Assembly: GCA_964477265.1 (NCBI GenBank)
Contig: CAYZDJ010000003.1
Coordinates: 62,001 to 126,000 of the forward strand
Length of the DNA stretch: 64,000 nt
Direction of reading: 5' to 3'
Source of the DNA: CAIVPM01 sp964477265
Lineage (GTDB): Bacteria > Bacteroidota > Bacteroidia > Chitinophagales > Chitinophagaceae
Shown here: positions 1-8,151 of the stretch, one piece after another
How the letters are laid out: each line of letters begins with the position of its first letter
Numbering within the stretch: position 1 is the stretch's first letter
Notes under the pieces: model-generated
What the model saw: only the letters and a program-made list of their open reading frames with translations
What the model was told of the DNA's origin: nothing
Database searches by the model: none
Position numbers and translations under genes: made by a program

Positions 1-891
1 AAAGCAACAGGAACTGTAAATAATGATAATATAGTGCAACTTGTTTTAATTAGCAAACCTTCTGATAGCACAACTTTCAAGTACATTAACCTTAAACAAC
101 TAAGCAATGTTTTTTTAGATGAAATAAAAATGAAGGCAGACAATGCAACCAATAAATTTATCATAACATCTTTTTATGGAACCAAAAGACGTGGCGATAT
201 ACAAGGATTGTACATTAGTGTGTTTGATGCCAATACCAATACTGAAACTGTAAGCACTACAACAGTTTTTGATGGTGACTTTAGGAATGATGCAAAGGGA
301 GATCTTGGAGTAAAACAAGCCTTTAATGATTATTTTATTAAACAAATTATACCAAAGAAAAATGGAGGTTTTTTACTTTGTGCAGAGAGTGAATACACAA
401 GCAGCCGTGGAGGAGACAATTATAACAGGTGGGATTACATGAATCCTTATAATATGAACACAGGTGGCTTTTATTCGTTTGGTGCTTCGCCATATTATCC
501 TTGGGGCAGGGGCTACAACAGTTTTAACATCACACGATATTTTTGCGATAACGTTGCTATTGCAAGCTTAGACAGCACAGGCAAGATTGAATGGAACAAT
601 GTTATTCGCAAATCTCAGTTTGATGATAATACAGATACTTATTTAAGCTATGGAATGTTTAATGCTGGTAATCAATTAAAGTTTTTGTTTAACCAATTGG
701 AAAGGCAGGAGCTTATTTTAACAGAGCAATCTGTAAATCCTGATGGACAGATTACACGAAGCAATACTTTAAAAAACCTTGACAAAGGCTATACTTTTAT
801 GCCACGCCATGCCAAACAAGTTGGTGCCAAACAAATAATTGTTCCTTGTATGTATCATGCTTTTCTTTGCTTTGCCAAAATTGATTATTAA
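1..891 (+). CDS. Hypothetical protein, 5' end outside the window
   Basis: The frame is open from the first base of the window to a TAA at 889-891, so this is the C-terminal part (about 296 codons) of a longer protein. I do not recognise the family. The visible part is soluble, rich in aromatic residues, Asn and Gly, has a Tyr/Gly/Pro-rich stretch near 450-530, and no membrane segment, repeat or T9SS sorting tail. Short strand-like blocks of the type that end in D-x-N-T suggest a beta-rich, possibly exported protein, but that is inference. The next gene starts 2 bases after the stop, so the two are probably co-transcribed. Confidence 0.75.
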   Translation, partial: KATGTVNNDNIVQLVLISKPSDSTTFKYINLKQLSNVFLDEIKMKADNATNKFIITSFYGTKRRGDIQGLYISVFDANTNTETVSTTTVFDGDFRNDAKGDLGVKQAFNDYFIKQIIPKKNGGFLLCAESEYTSSRGGDNYNRWDYMNPYNMNTGGFYSFGASPYYPWGRGYNSFNITRYFCDNVAIASLDSTGKIEWNNVIRKSQFDDNTDTYLSYGMFNAGNQLKFLFNQLERQELILTEQSVNPDGQITRSNTLKNLDKGYTFMPRHAKQVGAKQIIVPCMYHAFLCFAKIDY

Positions 892-893
892 TT

Positions 894-1871
894 GTGATTG
901 GATTATTTAGGGAAAAATCTATTGTAGCGTTTTTTGCTTTAGTTATATGCACTGTACTGATACACCTGCATGTATTTAATACACCTATTGCTATTGCAGC
1001 AAATGCCAATACAGGTGTGTTTAATTTACTGTTGCAGCATTATGCAACAAAATTGCAGCCTGCTGTTATTTCAATAGTATTTATTGTGCTGTTGTTTATG
1101 CAGTCAATACGTTTAACCACCGTTTTAAACAATGGAAAAATGTATGCTAAAACAGGCTTCATGTCAGCATTTGCTTATGTTTTTTTAAGTGGGTTATTGC
1201 CAAATGCCTTTTTGTTGAGTCCTGCATTTATTGCAAATAGTTTCATCATTTTACTGTTTGGATTAATAATGAAACTATATAATAATCCCAATTCTAAAGG
1301 TCTGTTGTTCAATATTGGATTTTTAACTTCGGTTACTATTATTTGCTATTACCCAAGTGTTGTATTAGTTGTTCTGGCTCTTTGTGGTTTGGCAATACTG
1401 CGTCCTTTCAGGGTGGCAGAATGGTTTATTTTATTGCTTGGAATTGTTGCTCCATTTTACCTGCTGTTTGCTGTTTTGTATTTATGTAACTATAATTTTC
1501 ATCACATCATTTTAAATAAGGTTAGCTTTTTTATCAGCTTTCCTCATAAAGATGTTTGGTATATTATTAACCTCATTTCTATTGCAGTACTAATGATTGC
1601 AGCATTTATAAGCTGGTATCCCAATAGCAACAGGCTGGTAATTCAAATAAGGAAAAACTGGGTGGTAATGCTGATTTTATTTTTTATAACATTGGCTACA
1701 ATACCTGTATATACTAAACTTGGTGCAATGCCAGAGTTGATAGCACTTGTGCCAATGGCTGCTTTTCTAGCAAACTTTTTTGTGTATCCACGTAATACTT
1801 TTTTTGTTAATCTTCTTATTTTCCTGGTTGCTATAGTTATTATCTATAATAATTCCCTTGTTTGGATATAG
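894..1871 (+). CDS. Multi-spanning membrane protein, DUF6427-like
   Basis: 325 residues with about 8-10 hydrophobic segments spread over the whole length and short Arg/Lys-containing loops, so an inner-membrane protein. The overall pattern (a short N-terminal stretch ending in a first helix, a Y-Y-P-S motif near residue 153, an L-R-P-F-R loop near 169) resembles the uncharacterised Bacteroidota family DUF6427; this assignment is from memory and tentative. The start is a GTG 2 bases after the preceding stop, with no closer ATG, which suggests translational coupling. No catalytic motif is visible and I assign no function. Confidence 0.75.
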   Translation: MIGLFREKSIVAFFALVICTVLIHLHVFNTPIAIAANANTGVFNLLLQHYATKLQPAVISIVFIVLLFMQSIRLTTVLNNGKMYAKTGFMSAFAYVFLSGLLPNAFLLSPAFIANSFIILLFGLIMKLYNNPNSKGLLFNIGFLTSVTIICYYPSVVLVVLALCGLAILRPFRVAEWFILLLGIVAPFYLLFAVLYLCNYNFHHIILNKVSFFISFPHKDVWYIINLISIAVLMIAAFISWYPNSNRLVIQIRKNWVVMLILFFITLATIPVYTKLGAMPELIALVPMAAFLANFFVYPRNTFFVNLLIFLVAIVIIYNNSLVWI

Positions 1872-1962
1872 ATATAATTCAAAAATTATATTCACTACTT
1901 TCACTCTACATTCGCTGCCTTAATTAAGTTAAATCTAAAATCGTACATCGTAAATAATTTCT

Positions 1963-3843
1963 GTGTCTGACATCATTCAATTACTGCCTGATAATATTGC
2001 TAACCAGATAGCTGCTGGTGAGGTTATTCAGCGTCCTGCAAGTGCTGTAAAAGAGTTGTTGGAAAATGCAGTTGATGCTGGTGCCACAGAGATAAAATTA
2101 TTTGTAAATGATGCAGGAAAAGCTTTAATACAAGTAATTGACAATGGCAAAGGAATGAGTGAAACTGATGCCAGGATGGCTTTTGAGCGACATGCAACTT
2201 CTAAAATAAAAAACATTGAAGATTTATTTAGGATAAAAACAATGGGTTTTAGAGGTGAGGCTTTAGCAAGTATTGCAGCAGTGGCACAGGTAGAATTAAA
2301 GACAAAAAAAGAAGAAGATAAAGTTGGAACTTATATAGAAATTGAAAACAGCATTGTGCTAAAGCAAGAGCCTTGTGCCTTTACAAATGGCACAAGCATC
2401 AGCATGAAAAATTTGTTTTTTAATGTGCCTGCACGAAGGAATTTTTTGAAAAGCAATAGTGTTGAGATGAGACATATTGTTGATGAATTTATTCGTGTGG
2501 CAATGGCTTTTCCTAATATCTTTTTTTCATTAACCAGTAATGGGCAAGAAGTTTTTCATTTAGAAGCAGGAAATATTAAACAACGTGTAGTACAGGTTTT
2601 AGGTAATAATTACAACGCCAAACTTGTGCCTGTCAAGGAACACACAGATTATCTGAACGTGTATGGATTTATAGGTAAGCCAGAGACTGCAAAAAAAACA
2701 CGTGGCGACCAATACTTTTTTGTGAACAATCGCTTTATAAAAAGTGCTTATTTGAACCATGCAGTTAATACTGCTTACGATAACCTTATTGCTAAAGATA
2801 GCTTTCCAAGTTATGTTTTGTTTATTGATTTAGACCCTGAACAAATTGACATAAATGTTCATCCAACCAAGCAGGAAATAAAGTTTGAAGATGAAAAAAT
2901 AACTTATGCTTTTGTGCAAAGTGCAGTAAAACACGCATTGGCTCAGTTTAGTATTGCACCAAGCTTGGACTTTACTTTAAATGCAGACATTCAAAATTTA
3001 GAAGTAATAAATAAACCTGTAACACAAGAAAAAATTGATAGTACAACTTCATCCAATTTATTTAAAACATTTACACAAAAAAATCAGGCACACTTTATTG
3101 AAAGAAGTAGCAACAGTGAGTTAAAGCATTGGAAAGATTTTTTTACACCAGCAAAAGAGGAATCAGGAAATGGGAATTGGGAATTGGGAAATAACGAGAA
3201 ACAACAAACTAAAAACGAGGAAAACGAGAAACGAGAAACGAGAAACCCTCTATACGAAGAACAAGAAACGAGAAACGAGAAACCCTTTATACAACTACAC
3301 AACACCTATATTATTTCTACCACGCCAAAAGGCTTTATGCTTATTCATCAGCAACTGGCACACGAAAGGATTTTGTATGAAAGATATAGCAAGGCTGCAC
3401 ACAACCAACAGGCAGTTACACAAAAAAGTTTGTTTCCTATTAACCTTGAATTAAGTGCTGTTGATGCAGTTTTATTAAATGAATTATTGGATGATGTGAA
3501 TGCACTTGGTTATCACATAGAACCCTTTGGCAACAATAGTTTTGTTATTCAAGGCACACCAGCAGATGTATTGCAAGGCAATGAAAAACACAGCATAGAA
3601 TTATTGCTTGAGCAGTTTAAACATTTTACCAGCGAAGTAAAATTCAGTAAAAGGGAAAAGCTTGTTAGATGTTTAACAAGGCAGAATGCTATTAAAGCTG
3701 GTCAATCATTGACGCAAAAAGAAATGCAAACTTTGGTGGAAGATTTATTTAAGTGCAATACACCAAACACAACAGCCACAGGCAATCCAACATTTGTTGA
3801 GTTTAAAGAAGATTACTTGGAAAGGATGTTTACGAAATGGTAA
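1963..3843 (+). CDS. mutL: DNA mismatch repair protein MutL
   Basis: MutL couples mismatch recognition by MutS to strand removal. The GHKL ATPase domain is intact: E-L-L-E-N at residues 31-35 (predicted catalytic Glu31 and Mg-binding Asn35), D-N-G-K-G-M at 60-65 and G-F-R-G-E-A-L at 95-101. A variable linker (about 340-440) is followed by a C-terminal dimerisation domain. The start is GTG and the N-terminus M-S-D-I-I-Q-L-L-P fits the family. Two oddities: the linker contains short DNA tandem repeats, and the endonuclease metal motif DQHA(X)2E(X)4E reads H-Q-Q-L-A-H-E-R-I-L-Y-E near residue 470, losing the Asp and His ligands. A weak promoter-like TACATTCG lies at 1907-1914 (one mismatch to TAnnTTTG). 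Confidence 0.97.
   Translation: MSDIIQLLPDNIANQIAAGEVIQRPASAVKELLENAVDAGATEIKLFVNDAGKALIQVIDNGKGMSETDARMAFERHATSKIKNIEDLFRIKTMGFRGEALASIAAVAQVELKTKKEEDKVGTYIEIENSIVLKQEPCAFTNGTSISMKNLFFNVPARRNFLKSNSVEMRHIVDEFIRVAMAFPNIFFSLTSNGQEVFHLEAGNIKQRVVQVLGNNYNAKLVPVKEHTDYLNVYGFIGKPETAKKTRGDQYFFVNNRFIKSAYLNHAVNTAYDNLIAKDSFPSYVLFIDLDPEQIDINVHPTKQEIKFEDEKITYAFVQSAVKHALAQFSIAPSLDFTLNADIQNLEVINKPVTQEKIDSTTSSNLFKTFTQKNQAHFIERSSNSELKHWKDFFTPAKEESGNGNWELGNNEKQQTKNEENEKRETRNPLYEEQETRNEKPFIQLHNTYIISTTPKGFMLIHQQLAHERILYERYSKAAHNQQAVTQKSLFPINLELSAVDAVLLNELLDDVNALGYHIEPFGNNSFVIQGTPADVLQGNEKHSIELLLEQFKHFTSEVKFSKREKLVRCLTRQNAIKAGQSLTQKEMQTLVEDLFKCNTPNTTATGNPTFVEFKEDYLERMFTKW
3165..3292 (+). repeat. Short tandem repeats inside the mutL linker
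   Basis: Direct repeats of GGGAATT (about 3172-3190) are followed by repeats of AACGAGA (about 3194-3290), including two copies of ACGAGAAACGAGAAACCCT followed by TATAC (ending near 3254 and 3292). The stretch is translated in frame as a charged N/E/K/R/T-rich linker. The sequence looks like intergenic simple-repeat DNA rather than ordinary coding sequence. Confidence 0.85.
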
Positions 3844-3845
3844 TT

Positions 3846-3930
3846 ACCCCTAACCCCTAAAGGGGAATACAATAACTATTGTGAGTATTATTAAAAAAAA
3901 AATTTACTCCCCTTTAGGGGTTGGGGGTTG
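3846..3930. repeat. Inverted pair of CCCCTAAAGGGG repeats between mutL and msrA
   Basis: ACCCCTAACCCCTAAAGGGG starts at about 3846 and its inverted form CCCCTTTAGGGGTTGGGGG lies at about 3909-3927, separated by about 40 AT-rich bases. Each copy contains the palindrome CCCCTAAAGGGG. The pair lies between convergent genes and could fold as a long hairpin that terminates transcription from both sides. The right copy runs into the msrA reading frame and encodes its last residues. Confidence 0.85.
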
Positions 3931-4581
3931 CTTTTTCAATTTACTCTTAAACACTTTTTCAAATTTATCAAGCTTAGGTCTTATCACTACTCTGCAATAA
4001 CCTTGGTTGCTATTGTTATTGTAATAATTTTGATGATAATCTTCAGCTGCATAAAAATTATTAAAAGGCTCAATAGCAGTAACAATAGGATTATCAAAAG
4101 CCTTAGCACTATCTAATTTGCTTTTATACTTTTCTGCTTTTTCTTTTTGTTCCTGTGTATGATAAAAAATCACACTTCTATATTGAGGACCATGATCTGC
4201 ACCTTGTTGATTCAAGGTTGTTGGGTCGTGGGTTTGCCAAAACACTTCAAGCAATTCATCAAAACTTATTTTGCTTCGGTCATATATAATCTGTAAGGCT
4301 TCTGCATGTCCAGTTGTTTTAGTGCAAACCTGCTCATAGCTTGGGTTTACAACACTTCCACCACTGTAGCCACTTGTAACTTTTACTACACCTTCCAATT
4401 GCTGAAACACAGCTTCTGTACACCAGAAGCAACCATTACCAAAAGTTACTACTTGTAAATTGCTATCTAACTGCACCGAAGTTTTGGGTAATGCTTTTTC
4501 CATTTTTTCTGATTTAACTTTTTGTGCACAAGACATTAAACCTGTACTTAATAGCATCAAACTAAATAATATCTTTTGCAT
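3904..4581 (-). CDS. msrA: Peptide-methionine (S)-S-oxide reductase, lipoprotein form
   Basis: Reduces the S-epimer of methionine sulfoxide in oxidised proteins. 225 residues. An N-terminal signal with lipobox L-M-S-C (Cys18) predicts a lipoprotein, so it probably acts in the periplasm. The catalytic motif G-C-F-W-C lies at 50-54 with nucleophile Cys51, followed by the conserved E-x-V-F-x-x-L-x-G-V and the G-P-Q-Y-R-S block. The last residues, P-T-P-K-G-E, are read from the CCCCTAAAGGGG repeat, not from family sequence. The gene is convergent with mutL. Upstream, at 4604-4679, is an inverted repeat of the TTTCACGCAAAG type. Confidence 0.96.
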   Translation of the reverse strand: MQKILFSLMLLSTGLMSCAQKVKSEKMEKALPKTSVQLDSNLQVVTFGNGCFWCTEAVFQQLEGVVKVTSGYSGGSVVNPSYEQVCTKTTGHAEALQIIYDRSKISFDELLEVFWQTHDPTTLNQQGADHGPQYRSVIFYHTQEQKEKAEKYKSKLDSAKAFDNPIVTAIEPFNNFYAAEDYHQNYYNNNSNQGYCRVVIRPKLDKFEKVFKSKLKKQPPTPKGE

Positions 4582-4603
4582 AAATTAACTATTAAAATTT
4601 TGG

Positions 4604-4679
4604 TTTCACACAAAGCGACAAAGTTTACTAAGAAACAAAGCCTTTGTGAACTTTATATTCGTTGTGTCTTTGCGTGAAA
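4604..4679. repeat. 76-bp inverted-repeat element (TTTCACGCAAAG family) upstream of msrA
   Basis: The left arm TTTCACACAAAGCGACAAAG (4604-4623) pairs with the right arm CGTTGTGTCTTTGCGTGAAA (4660-4679) with few mismatches; an inner CAAAGCCTTTG palindrome sits between them. The element ends 22 bases before the msrA start on the minus strand. Related elements occur at 27858, 39872 and 41386 and as right-arm-only copies elsewhere. Confidence 0.85.
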
Positions 4680-4729
4680 TAGATATATAATCAATTATAA
4701 TTACGCAAGCATTTTATTTTCCTTACAAA

Positions 4730-5251
4730 TTATTTTTCTTCAGGTATAAACAATGCTTTCAACTCATTGGCATCATTGGGTTTTAGCTTACCACCCAAAA
4801 TCAATCTCACTTGTCTTCTTCTTAATGCACCATCAAACATTGCTTTTTCTTCATCTGTTTTAGGTACAAGTTGAGGAACAATTCTTGGTTTGTTATTTGG
4901 GTCAAGGGCAACAAAAGTAAAATAAGCTTCATTGCTTTCATACCTGTATTGATGAATAATATCCTCTCCCCAAACCTTTAAATGAATTTCCATACTTGTA
5001 TTAAATGCACGTGTAACTTTTGCTTCAATATGAACAATGTTGCCTAGTTTAATTGGTGTTTTAAAACTCAAATTATCTACACTTGCTGTCATACAAGGTG
5101 CGTTTGAATGTTTACCAGCAACAATTCCTGCGGCAATATCCATCCAGTACATCAATCTTCCACCCATTAAATTACCAAATGTATTTGTATCATTGGGCAA
5201 TACAATTTCATTCATCACTGTTAAACTATCACTTACAAATTTTTCTTCCAT
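4730..5251 (-). CDS. Acyl-CoA thioesterase, hotdog fold (YciA/BFIT type)
   Basis: 173 residues, hydrolysing fatty acyl-CoA to free acid and CoA. The hotdog-family pattern is visible: N-x-F-G-N-L-M-G-G-R-L near residues 23-33, an A-x-I-V-A-x-x-H segment, and the strand-forming blocks M-T-A-S-V-D-N-L-S-F and P-I-K-L-G-N-I-V. The expected N, D/T and G positions of the acyl-CoA thioesterase II group are present. Start is ATG. The substrate chain length cannot be read from the sequence. The gene lies between msrA and the lpxD-like gene on the same strand, but each gap holds a repeat element, so a shared transcript is uncertain. Confidence 0.9.
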   Translation of the reverse strand: MEEKFVSDSLTVMNEIVLPNDTNTFGNLMGGRLMYWMDIAAGIVAGKHSNAPCMTASVDNLSFKTPIKLGNIVHIEAKVTRAFNTSMEIHLKVWGEDIIHQYRYESNEAYFTFVALDPNNKPRIVPQLVPKTDEEKAMFDGALRRRQVRLILGGKLKPNDANELKALFIPEEK

Positions 5252-5261
5252 AACTAATTAC

Positions 5262-5382
5262 ACCCCTAACCCCTAAAGGGGAATTTGTGTGGGGTTATTT
5301 TTTTATAATTAAAAAATAATTCACCAATTGCACTCTACATTTCTTTCATCAAATTTTTATTCCCCTTTAGGGGTTAAGGGTA
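5262..5382. repeat. Second inverted pair of CCCCTAAAGGGG repeats
   Basis: ACCCCTAACCCCTAAAGGGG starts at 5262 and the inverted CCCCTTTAGGGGTTAAGGG lies at 5362-5380, about 75 bases apart. The arrangement matches 3846-3930. The right copy overlaps the 3' end of the lpxD-like gene and gives it the tail L-T-P-K-G-E, nearly the same tail as MsrA. Confidence 0.85.
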
Positions 5383-6319
5383 ATAATTTCTTCCACATTT
5401 CTGGAATACGCTTTACCCAAACAGTTTCCTTTTTCTTTTCAATAATATCAATTGCTGGCGTGCCCCAATAAACTTTATTGCCACTAAGATTACCAACAAC
5501 ACCACTTTGCCCCATAACCACTGCACCACTTTGTATAGTTATTGTTTTGTTTACACCAACCTGACCCCAAAGTGTTACACCATCTTCAATTACTGTAGCA
5601 CCAGCAATACCAACCTGTGCAGCAAACAAGCAATTTTTACCAACACTTACATCGTGACCAATATGTACTTGATTATCCATAATACTTCCAGCACCAATAA
5701 GTGTTGATGCAGTAACGCCTCTATCAATAGTGCAGCCACTACCAATTTCAACATTATCTTCAATAATAACATTGCCACAACTCTTCATTCTTTTATACCA
5801 ATGCTCTCTGTTCTTTTTTGTGTTGTAATAAAATGCATCACTGCCAATTACAGTACCACTTTGTATTACAACATTGTTACCAATAACAGTATAATCTTTA
5901 ATAGTAACATTTGGATGAATAACACAGCCAGAGCCAATTGTAACATAATTACCAATAAAAACATTTGGCATAATAATACTTGATGAATCAATGACTGCTG
6001 TATCACTAATTGCTTTTGTACTTGCAACAAATGGATGATAAGTATCAACAATTTTTAAGTAAGCTTCAAAAGGTTCATCAGTAAGTAAAAGTGTTTTGCC
6101 TGTTGGTATTTCAACATCTTTGTTATTAATGATGATAATGGTTGCTGCACTTTGCAAACATTTATTATAATACTTTGGATGATCAACAAAACATATATCA
6201 CCAGCTTCTACTTTATGAATTTCATTAATGCCAGTTGCTAAATTTTTTTCATTGCCAATAACAGTTGCATTAAGCAATGATGCAAGTGTTGACATTGAAA
6301 GTGGCGAAGAAAATTTCAT
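5357..6319 (-). CDS. LpxD-like UDP-3-O-acyl-glucosamine N-acyltransferase
   Basis: 320 residues. The N-terminal domain (about 1-100) corresponds to the uridine-binding domain of LpxD. From about 105 to 285 there are hexapeptide repeats of the left-handed beta-helix type (I-G-N-Y-V-T, I-G-S-G-C-V and similar), with V-H-I-G-H-D-V carrying the His expected to be catalytic in LpxD. LpxD adds the N-linked hydroxy-acyl chain in lipid A synthesis. Bacteroidota often carry a second, shorter LpxD paralogue away from the lpx genes; this looks like that paralogue, so the exact substrate is uncertain. I chose the ATG at 6319 over a TTG 9 bases upstream. The C-terminal L-T-P-K-G-E comes from a repeat. Confidence 0.85.
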   Translation of the reverse strand: MKFSSPLSMSTLASLLNATVIGNEKNLATGINEIHKVEAGDICFVDHPKYYNKCLQSAATIIIINNKDVEIPTGKTLLLTDEPFEAYLKIVDTYHPFVASTKAISDTAVIDSSSIIMPNVFIGNYVTIGSGCVIHPNVTIKDYTVIGNNVVIQSGTVIGSDAFYYNTKKNREHWYKRMKSCGNVIIEDNVEIGSGCTIDRGVTASTLIGAGSIMDNQVHIGHDVSVGKNCLFAAQVGIAGATVIEDGVTLWGQVGVNKTITIQSGAVVMGQSGVVGNLSGNKVYWGTPAIDIIEKKKETVWVKRIPEMWKKLLPLTPKGE

Positions 6320-6638
6320 ATAAAACAATTAAGAAGCAAAAGTAAGTGCAAGTGTTTTGCTTAAAATAATTTTTAATAAAGAATATTATCATGTAAAAAT
6401 TAAATCTCTTGAAACGCTGTGTTTTCAATGCTTTCAGCAAACAAAAGATAATAGTGATTACATAAAATTAGTGCAACTATTTTTATTAGTGTGAATAATG
6501 CTAAATGTCAATTCACATTTTATTTTTATAATGTTGATAAAAAATTGCACATAATTTTTTGTAGTTATAAAAACTTAATCTAACATTGTGTTGCGAATGA
6601 AATAATTCGCATACTTACTAACCCATCCATATACAAAG

Positions 6639-6661
6639 TCCCGCTTTTGCGGGATTTTTTT
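6639..6661 (+). terminator. Rho-independent terminator without an upstream gene
   Basis: TCCCGC (6639-6644), loop TTTT, GCGGGA (6649-6654), then T7 (6655-6661). The minus strand has no T-run after the hairpin, so the direction is plus. Confidence 0.85.
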
Positions 6662-6679
6662 ATTGCATTATTTTACTTT

Positions 6680-6687
6680 TATATTTG
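6680..6687 (+). promoter_or_regulatory. Candidate -7 box for the pseudouridine synthase gene
   Basis: TATATTTG matches the Bacteroidota -7 consensus TAnnTTTG and lies 25 bases before the start codon. No clear -33 TTTG is visible at the usual spacing. Confidence 0.6.
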
Positions 6688-6712
6688 CCTGAAACTATTA
6701 TAAACAAAGGAT

Positions 6713-7312
6713 TTGAAGCATAACGTTTATTATATTATTTACAAACCATTTCAAGTGTTGTGTCAATTTTCAAAAGAAGAAAATAAAAAAACGCTTGCAG
6801 ATTTTTTTAATGTTGAGCATGATGTTTATCCTGTTGGAAGATTAGATTATGATAGCGAAGGATTATTAATTTTAACAAATGATAAGCAGCTTAATCATCG
6901 TTTATTAAACCCAATGTTTAAACATAAAAGAGAATATTGGGTGCAAGTAGATGGTGCAATAAATAATGATGCTTTACAAAAATTGCAACAAGGTGTTATA
7001 ATAAATGCTGATGGAAAAAACTATAAAACGAAAAAGTGTGTAGCAAAAGTATTTGACGTAGAACCTAATGTTTGTGAGCGTTTGCCACCAATACGCTTTA
7101 GAAAAAATATACCCACAAGCTGGATAAGCTTAACATTAACCGAAGGTAAAAACAGGCAAGTAAGGAAAATGACTGCAGCAGTTGGTTATCCAACTTTAAG
7201 ATTAATAAGGTATAGTATTGAAAATATTTTATTAGATAAAATGCAACCTGGCGAGATGATTAAACTATCAGAAAAAACTATTAATGAGAAACTGTTTTAT
7301 TATGTACAGTAA
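6713..7312 (+). CDS. 23S rRNA pseudouridine synthase, RluE-like
   Basis: 199 residues. Isomerises a specific uridine in ribosomal RNA to pseudouridine. The catalytic motif G-R-L-D-Y-D-S-E-G-L-L lies at 42-52 with Asp45 as nucleophile, and the RsuA-family block E-G-K-N-R-Q-V-R-K-M is near 155. The protein lacks an N-terminal S4 domain, like RluE, which acts on U2457 (E. coli numbering); the target is inferred from this architecture. The start is TTG at 6713, fitting the family N-terminus (Y-Y-I-I-Y-K-P-F). Confidence 0.9.
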   Translation: MKHNVYYIIYKPFQVLCQFSKEENKKTLADFFNVEHDVYPVGRLDYDSEGLLILTNDKQLNHRLLNPMFKHKREYWVQVDGAINNDALQKLQQGVIINADGKNYKTKKCVAKVFDVEPNVCERLPPIRFRKNIPTSWISLTLTEGKNRQVRKMTAAVGYPTLRLIRYSIENILLDKMQPGEMIKLSEKTINEKLFYYVQ

Positions 7313-7331
7313 ACACAAAAACTCAAACCCC

Positions 7332-7339
7332 TACATTTG
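7332..7339 (+). promoter_or_regulatory. Candidate -7 box for uppS
   Basis: TACATTTG, a full match to TAnnTTTG, lies 12 bases before the ATG at 7352. This supports that ATG over the in-frame TTG at 7337, which lies inside the box. Confidence 0.65.
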
Positions 7340-7351
7340 TTCTTTATAGTT

Positions 7352-8104
7352 ATGGAAGACTTACTAAATAAAATTGACAAACAAAAATTACCTCAACATA
7401 TTGCTATCATTATGGATGGCAATGGACGCTGGGCTGAAGAGCAAGGACAAGACAGATTGTATGGACATTTTCATGGAGTTGAAAGTGTAAGAAATATTGT
7501 TGAGGGATGTGCTGAATTGGGTGTTGAATATTTAACGCTTTATGCATTTAGCACAGAAAATTGGGATAGGCCTGAAGATGAAGTGATGGGTTTAATGGCT
7601 TTGCTTGTTGATACAATAAAGAGAGAAGTTCCTACTTTAAATAAAAATAATATTAAGCTGCATGTAATTGGCAATTTATCTATGTTGCCCAATAATGTTT
7701 ATGATGAATTGCAGGAAGCATTAGACAATACAAAAACAAATACTGGTTTAAATTTAGTAATGGCATTAAGCTATAGCAGCAGGTGGGAAATTATTAATGC
7801 CGTGCAGCAAATTGCAAATGATGTTAAAACTGGTAAACTTGCTGAAACTATTACTGATGCTGTGTTTCAACAATATTTGTGTACCAAAGATATTCCTGAT
7901 CCAGAGTTGATTATAAGAACAAGTGGTGAGTATAGAATAAGTAATTTTTTATTATATCAGCTTGCTTACAGCGAATTATATTTTACCAATACACGCTGGC
8001 CTGAGTTTAGAAAAAATAATTTATACGAAGCCATAAGTGATTTTCAAAATAGGGAAAGGAGGTTTGGAAAAACAGGAAAACAGATTAAGGAAGAAAATAG
8101 CTAG
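7352..8104 (+). CDS. uppS: Isoprenyl transferase (undecaprenyl diphosphate synthase)
   Basis: 250 residues. Condenses isopentenyl diphosphate units onto farnesyl diphosphate to make the C55 carrier for peptidoglycan and O-antigen synthesis. Conserved blocks: I-I-M-D-G-N-G-R-W (about 19-27, catalytic Asp22), Y-A-F-S-T-E-N-W near 70 and R-T-S-G-E-Y-R-I-S-N-F near 190. The middle G-H-x-x-G is present as G-H-F-H-G. The start is set by the promoter box just upstream. In many Bacteroidota uppS precedes bamA; here it precedes a regulator gene instead. Confidence 0.96.
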   Translation: MEDLLNKIDKQKLPQHIAIIMDGNGRWAEEQGQDRLYGHFHGVESVRNIVEGCAELGVEYLTLYAFSTENWDRPEDEVMGLMALLVDTIKREVPTLNKNNIKLHVIGNLSMLPNNVYDELQEALDNTKTNTGLNLVMALSYSSRWEIINAVQQIANDVKTGKLAETITDAVFQQYLCTKDIPDPELIIRTSGEYRISNFLLYQLAYSELYFTNTRWPEFRKNNLYEAISDFQNRERRFGKTGKQIKEENS

Positions 8105-8151
8105 AGAACTTAATTTAAAAAAATGTGCTTTAAAAATATAACGAAGTTGCT

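Larger units (their letters stand above)
6320..6712. other. Divergent intergenic region with an orphan terminator
   Basis: No open gene. Strongly AT-rich. It holds a 7-bp hairpin (TGCGAAT at 6592-6598 with ATTCGCA at 6605-6611), a strong plus-strand terminator at 6639-6661 and a TAnnTTTG box at 6680-6687. The upstream neighbour reads away on the minus strand, so the plus-strand terminator serves no known gene, and a small untranslated RNA may end here. Confidence 0.6.
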
